Positions 60,236 to 64,000 of a stretch of 64,000 nt of DNA are shown here, piece by piece. The position numbers and the translations under genes were made by a program. Position 1 is the stretch's first letter, and each line of letters opens with the position of its first letter. The notes under the pieces are model-generated. The model ran no database searches, was not told where the DNA came from, and was given only the letters and a program-made list of their open reading frames with translations. This DNA is from Pseudoduganella lurida. GTDB taxonomy: Bacteria > Pseudomonadota > Gammaproteobacteria > Burkholderiales > Burkholderiaceae_D. The stretch lies in the NCBI RefSeq assembly GCF_007830455.1, contig NZ_VLLB01000001.1:868001-932000 (forward strand), written 5' to 3'.

Positions 60236-61915
60236 ATGATGACGACTCTGTTCCGCCGCACCGTGCTGCAATCCCTTCGACACTCGCTGGCGCTGTTCCT
60301 GCTCGCCTGCGGCCTGTTCGCCAGCCTGGGCGCGCATGCCGCCTGCACCACCACTGGCGCCTGCATCTCCGCCGGCCCGCGCCTGGCCAGCGTCGACACG
60401 ACGAAGAGCGCACTGCTCAATCCCCTGCTGGGCGGCCTGCTGGGCACGAACCTGAACCTGACGGCGGCGGACTGGAACACGCTGGCCACCGGGGAGGTCA
60501 ACCTGCTGGGCTTCCTGACCAAGCTGCAGGCGCAGACCAATGTCTCCTCGCCGTCGCAGGCGCTGACGGCCAATGCCACGCTGGCGCAGATCACCGCCGC
60601 CCTCGGCCTGCAGGCGCAGGCGCAGGCCAGCACGAGCCTGTCCGGCGTGCTGGCCGCCCTCGGTTCGCAGCTGGGCGGCGCCGGCGCCACCGTGCGCGTG
60701 GGCGACCTGCTCAAGCTCACGGCCGACGTGGGCAGCCTGGCCAACACCACCATCAATTCGCTGGACATGCTGACGGGCCTCGTGCAGCTGTACAACCGCC
60801 GCAACGTGCTCACGACGCCCACGCCGGTCGGCATCTCCGGCGGCGCGCTGGGCATGCTGGGCGTGATCAACAGCCTGCAGCTGTACACCCAGGTGATCGA
60901 GCCGGCCGTGTACATCTGCGGCCCGACCGGCACGCAGTTCCACACCGCCGCCGTGCGCGTCAAGCTGAAGCTGGACCTCGTCACGCTGGCACCCGCGACA
61001 GGGGTGCTGACCACCCTCCTCGGCAACACGCAGATCGCCATCGGCCAGCTGGACGTGTACGTGGAAATCGCCCGCGGCGAAGGCACGCTGACCGCCGTCG
61101 ACGCGGTGGCCAAGGCCGTCACGCTGCAGGCGCTGCCGGGCGTGGCGGACGTCTACCTGGGCAAGATCTCGGACGACGTGTTCTTCAACCGCTCGCGCAC
61201 CATCAATCCCGCCACCGACCTCGATTACGGCAAGATCGGCACCATCGCCGCGGCCGGCATCGGTTTGCTGGACCTGGAGATCAGGAGCTGGGCGCGCGGC
61301 CAGGCACCGTCGGCGGCCAGCGTGACGATGTCCGGCACCTTCCCGCAGACGAAGACCGTCTCGACCAGCGCCGCATTCGTCACGAACCTCGTCAACGGCC
61401 TGGTGAGCAACACCAGCCTGCGCATTCCCACGCTGAACCTGGGCCTCGTCACCGACACTGTGCTGGGCCTGGTGAAGGGCATCGTCACGGGCGCGCTGTC
61501 GCCGGTGCTGGGCCAGGTACTCACCGGCGTCGTCGACCCGCTGCTGCAGCTGCTGGGCGTGGGGCTGGGCCAGGTGATCGTCACCGTCAACGGCATCGGC
61601 CAGGCGTGCGACGACTTCAAGCTGGTGAAGGCGGCCGACAAGGCCAACGCGCAGCCGGGCAACACGATCGCCTACACCATCACGTACCAGAACGCCGGCA
61701 CCACGACGATCACCAACCTGAAGATCGTCGACGCCACGCCCGCCTACACCGTGTTCGGCACCAGCGCCTGCGGCACCCTCGCCCCCGGCCTCACCAACTG
61801 CAGCGTGAGCGCCAAGCCCGCGGCCGGCGCCACCGGCGGCGTCGAATGGACCTTCACCGGCACCCTGATGCCCGGCGCCTCCGGCACCGTCACGCTGAAC
61901 GTGCTGGTCCAATGA
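60236..61915 (+). CDS. Exported protein with C-terminal DUF11-like domain
   Basis: 559 residues, signal peptide 1-35. Residues 40-470 are unusual: Leu/Thr/Gly-rich with VRVGDLLKLTADVGSLANTT, LDVYVEIARGEGTLTAVDAV and long amphipathic segments (PVLGQVLTGVVDPLLQLLGV); no family recognised. Residues 475-559 are one DUF11-like domain (NTIAYTITYQNAGTTTITNL). Two Cys early in the mature chain (CTTTGAC) may form a disulphide. Last gene of the block. Confidence 0.87.
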   Translation: MMTTLFRRTVLQSLRHSLALFLLACGLFASLGAHAACTTTGACISAGPRLASVDTTKSALLNPLLGGLLGTNLNLTAADWNTLATGEVNLLGFLTKLQAQTNVSSPSQALTANATLAQITAALGLQAQAQASTSLSGVLAALGSQLGGAGATVRVGDLLKLTADVGSLANTTINSLDMLTGLVQLYNRRNVLTTPTPVGISGGALGMLGVINSLQLYTQVIEPAVYICGPTGTQFHTAAVRVKLKLDLVTLAPATGVLTTLLGNTQIAIGQLDVYVEIARGEGTLTAVDAVAKAVTLQALPGVADVYLGKISDDVFFNRSRTINPATDLDYGKIGTIAAAGIGLLDLEIRSWARGQAPSAASVTMSGTFPQTKTVSTSAAFVTNLVNGLVSNTSLRIPTLNLGLVTDTVLGLVKGIVTGALSPVLGQVLTGVVDPLLQLLGVGLGQVIVTVNGIGQACDDFKLVKAADKANAQPGNTIAYTITYQNAGTTTITNLKIVDATPAYTVFGTSACGTLAPGLTNCSVSAKPAAGATGGVEWTFTGTLMPGASGTVTLNVLVQ

Positions 61916-61938
61916 CCGCCCACCAAGAACTGCCAACT

Positions 61939-61996
61939 GCCGAGCCCGTGTCCACCATGGGGTCAACCCCGAAACCGGACACGGGTTGTACCGTAG
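61939..61996 (+). repeat. Dispersed palindromic repeat, copy J1
   Basis: GCCGAGCCCGTGTCC, inner GGGGTCAACCCC, GGACACGGGTTG, then the tail ACCGTAG. Follows the last DUF11 gene. Confidence 0.8.
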
Positions 61997-62020
61997 CCAG
62001 CACCGGTGCAGGCGCTCGAT

Positions 62021-62078
62021 GCTGGGCTCGTGTCCGAAAACGGGGTTGACCCCAGGGTGGACACGAGCTGGACCGTCG
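62021..62078 (+). repeat. Dispersed palindromic repeat, copy J2
   Basis: GGGCTCGTGTCC, inner CGGGGTTGACCCC, GTGGACACGAGC, tail GGACCGTC. It ends one base before the LysR gene stop. Confidence 0.8.
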
Positions 62079-62079
62079 G

Positions 62080-63003
62080 TCAGTCTTGCCAGAAGTGGCG
62101 CGCCAGGTCGCCGGTGCGGAAGGACGTGACGATGAAATCGACGAAGACGCGCACCTTGGCGGGCACCAGCTTGCGGCTCGAGTAGTAGATCGACAGGGGC
62201 CGGGTTTCCGCGTGCCAGCCGGGCAGGATGCGCACCAGCGCGCCATTGGCCAGCAGCGGGCCGACATGCGGCAGCGGCAGCAGCGTGATGCCGAGGCCGG
62301 ATGCGGCGGCGCGGGCCAGCGCTTCGGGGTCGTCCATCGTGACGACCTGGCGCGGCGTGGCGACGACCTCCTGGCCGGCCGCGTCGCGCAGTGTCCACGG
62401 GGTGACGCGGCCGGTGGCCGGCGCGCGGCGCACCAGGCCGTCGTGGCGTGCCAGGTCGGCCGGCGCCACGGGCGCGGCATGCCGGTCGAGATAGGCCGGC
62501 GCCGCCACCAGCACGATCTTCACGCGCGTCAGCTCCCGCGCGATCAGCCCTTCCGTCAGTTCCAGCCCGCCGCCGATGGCCGCGTCCAGACCCTGCGCCA
62601 CGACGTCCACCGGCCGGTTATCGAAGTGCAGGTCCGGCACCACGTCCGGATACCGGGCCAGGAATTCCGCCAGCAGCGGCACGATGTATTCGCGCCCCAC
62701 CGTGTGCGCCAGCGCGATCTTCAGCGGGCCGGCCGGCTTGCCGGCGCCCTGCCGCAGGTCCGTCAGCGCGTCGCCGATCTCGCGCCATGGCAGCCGCACC
62801 TGGGCGTACAGGCGCGCCCCCTCGGTCGTCAGGGACAGGCTGCGCGTGCTGCGCTGGAACAGCCGCACGCCCAGTTCGGCCTCCAGTCGCGCGACGTTCT
62901 TGCTGACGGCGGCCGGCGTCAATCCCAGCACCCGGGCGGCGGCGGAGAAGCTGCCGGCATCGGCGGACTGGAGGAAAGCGTCGAGAAAACTGTTCAGTTC
63001 CAT
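62080..63003 (-). CDS. LysR-family transcriptional regulator
   Basis: 307 residues. N-terminal HTH 1-60 with SADAGSFSAAARVLGLTPAA and KNVARLEAELGVRLFQRSTR; periplasmic-binding-type effector domain from about 90 (LKIALAHTVGREYIVPLL). Typical CrgA/DsdC-like branch that controls a divergent oxidoreductase. Divergent from the SDR gene with a palindrome in between. Confidence 0.93.
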   Translation of the reverse strand: MELNSFLDAFLQSADAGSFSAAARVLGLTPAAVSKNVARLEAELGVRLFQRSTRSLSLTTEGARLYAQVRLPWREIGDALTDLRQGAGKPAGPLKIALAHTVGREYIVPLLAEFLARYPDVVPDLHFDNRPVDVVAQGLDAAIGGGLELTEGLIARELTRVKIVLVAAPAYLDRHAAPVAPADLARHDGLVRRAPATGRVTPWTLRDAAGQEVVATPRQVVTMDDPEALARAAASGLGITLLPLPHVGPLLANGALVRILPGWHAETRPLSIYYSSRKLVPAKVRVFVDFIVTSFRTGDLARHFWQD

Positions 63004-63020
63004 GCCGTGATCTTATACCC

Positions 63021-63034
63021 ACAGTTGAAACTGT
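63021..63034. promoter_or_regulatory. Palindromic LysR-site candidate between LysR and SDR genes
   Basis: ACAGTT, two bases, AACTGT: perfect 6-bp arms. It starts 18 bases before the LysR ATG and ends 79 bases before the SDR ATG, the classic place for dual control. Confidence 0.55.
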
Positions 63035-63112
63035 TGGCACTTTTTGCAGGCTACCGCGATGGAATGCGGAAGAAGATACTGGCCTCATTCCCACCACCGC
63101 AAGGAGATCGAC

Positions 63113-63889
63113 ATGAACACCACGCAAAGCAACGGCAATCAGATCACGCACAAGCCCCTGGCCGGCAAGGTTGCCTTCATCAACGGCGGTTCGCGCGGCA
63201 TCGGTGCCGCCACGGCACGCCGCCTGGCCGCGGACGGCGCCACGGTCGCCATCGGCTACGCCGCATCGACCGCCGCGGCCGAAGCCCTGGTGGCCGACAT
63301 CACGGCCGCTGGCGGCACGGCCCTGGCGATCCGCGCGGACGCCGCCGATGCAGCTGCCCTGGCCGATGCCATCGACAGCGTCGCGGCCCGCTACGGCCGC
63401 CTCGACATCCTCGTCAACAACGCCGGCATCCTGCGCCTGGGCGGCATCGACCAGTTCTCGCTGGCCGACTTCGACGACACCGTGGCCGTGAATGTGCGCT
63501 CGGTCTTCGTCGCCTCGAAAGCCGCCGCGGCGCACATGGGCGAAGGCGGCCGCATCGTCAACGTGAGCAGCACGAATGCGCTACGCATGCCGTTCCAGGG
63601 CGGCGCCGTCTACGCGATGAGCAAGTCGGCCCTGACGGGACTGGCGAAAGGCCTGGCACGCGACCTGGGCCCGCGCGGCATCACCGTCAACAACGTGCTG
63701 CCCGGCCCCGTCGACACGGACATGAATCCGGCCGACACGGACTTCGCGGCCGCGCTGCACGGCCTGATGGCGCTGCCGCGGCATGGCAAAGCGGAGGAAG
63801 TGGCGGCCATGATCGCGTGGGTGGCCAGCCCCGAGGCGGCCTTCGTCACGGGTGCGGACCTGGCCATCGATGGCGGCTTCGCGGCGTAG
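63113..63889 (+). CDS. Short-chain dehydrogenase/reductase (SDR)
   Basis: 258 residues from the ATG at 63113 (AAGGAG eight bases before). Classical SDR: cofactor motif NGGSRGIGAATAR, NNAGILRLGG, catalytic Ser in VNVSSTNALRM and Tyr-x-x-x-Lys in VYAMSKSALTG, C-terminal GADLAIDGGFAA. Ser/Ala at the cofactor turn suggests NADP preference but this is not certain. Substrate unknown; likely LysR-controlled. Confidence 0.95.
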   Translation: MNTTQSNGNQITHKPLAGKVAFINGGSRGIGAATARRLAADGATVAIGYAASTAAAEALVADITAAGGTALAIRADAADAAALADAIDSVAARYGRLDILVNNAGILRLGGIDQFSLADFDDTVAVNVRSVFVASKAAAAHMGEGGRIVNVSSTNALRMPFQGGAVYAMSKSALTGLAKGLARDLGPRGITVNNVLPGPVDTDMNPADTDFAAALHGLMALPRHGKAEEVAAMIAWVASPEAAFVTGADLAIDGGFAA

Positions 63890-63912
63890 GCTACACGGAC
63901 CGACGCAGCCGT

Positions 63913-64000
63913 TCAGACGATGAAGTCGAACAGCGACAGCCGCGACGTCTGCTGCAGCAGGCCGGACAGGGTGTAGCCGCCCGCGCCGGCACCGGTGTAG
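63913..64000 (-). CDS. 3' end of a gene running off the window
   Basis: Minus-strand frame open from base 64000 to the TGA at 63913-63915. Twenty-nine codons visible, ending GYTLSGLLQQTSRLSLFDFIV with the last part SRLSLFDFIV. Too short to identify. It faces the SDR gene (convergent). Confidence 0.55.
   Translation of the reverse strand, partial: YTGAGAGGYTLSGLLQQTSRLSLFDFIV

Noticed and set aside
55091..62398. Minus-strand open frame of about 2435 codons opposite the surface-protein block
   Set aside because: It lies wholly antisense to three well-supported exported proteins. Its Ala/Gly/Arg/His-rich product without domains is the usual shadow of high-GC codon use. No RBS or signal peptide.

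Overview
The window looks like chromosome from a beta-proteobacterium of the Oxalobacteraceae, most like Massilia or a close relative such as Pseudoduganella or Telluria. This rests on high GC, Burkholderiales-type proteins, many TonB/Tat/Sec-exported carbohydrate enzymes, two-component proteins with an excisionase-type HTH, and DUF11-rich surface proteins. It is an inference from protein character; there is no rRNA or marker gene. I see no tRNA, rRNA, CRISPR array, integrase or transposase. About 57 genes are supported, one cut at each edge.

Layout. 1-3.7 kb: minus-strand operon porin > phosphate-binding-like periplasmic protein > membrane diguanylate cyclase (cut at base 1). 4-19 kb: housekeeping and stress genes: two-gene zinc alcohol dehydrogenase operon, Ser/Thr-rich secreted protein, universal stress protein with an FNR-type box, AraC regulator, 2-hydroxyacid dehydrogenase, divergent thioredoxin-reductase-like/Rrf2 pair, AI-2E permease, RNase Z, OmpA-like protein, several small proteins, and a MarR-DHA2 efflux-GFA group. 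19-27 kb: pectin degradation block (PL10 pectate lyase, apiosidase-like enzyme, GH28 polygalacturonase, TonB receptor with three phased operator-like repeats). 27.6-33.2 kb: tightly coupled five-gene operon (AhpD-like, acyl-CoA dehydrogenase-like, ABC ATPase, Tat-exported binding protein, permease) with an AraC regulator just upstream. 33.3-42.4 kb: stand-alone Sll1717-type P-loop ATPase, sugar-porter MFS protein, a NUDIX protein with an altered box, and a second pectin-side-chain pair (GH2 and a probable PL26 exo-rhamnogalacturonan lyase). 42.5-50.3 kb: KfrA-like coiled-coil protein, hybrid histidine kinase with RsbR-like STAS protein, an RlmI-type methyltransferase that has lost its catalytic half, GntP permease, YkvA-like and DUF445 proteins. 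50.4-53.2 kb: three-gene phosphorelay. 53.4-61.9 kb: four exported proteins built on DUF11-like domains, including a 1602-residue protein with a predicted outer-membrane barrel. 62-63.9 kb: divergent LysR/SDR pair.

How the parts fit. The two pectin blocks together cover homogalacturonan and rhamnogalacturonan side chains, with a TonB receptor for uptake but no SusD partner. The DUF11 block has the composition of a surface-assembly system (one barrel plus three small exported partners) and has a duplicated 19-bp sequence before its first gene. Scattered through the intergenic spaces is a family of long palindromes (arms GTGTC/GACAC around GGGGTC or GGTGCC cores) whose arms change in a compensating way between copies. 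This repeat family and the DUF11 block are the two things I would look at first.
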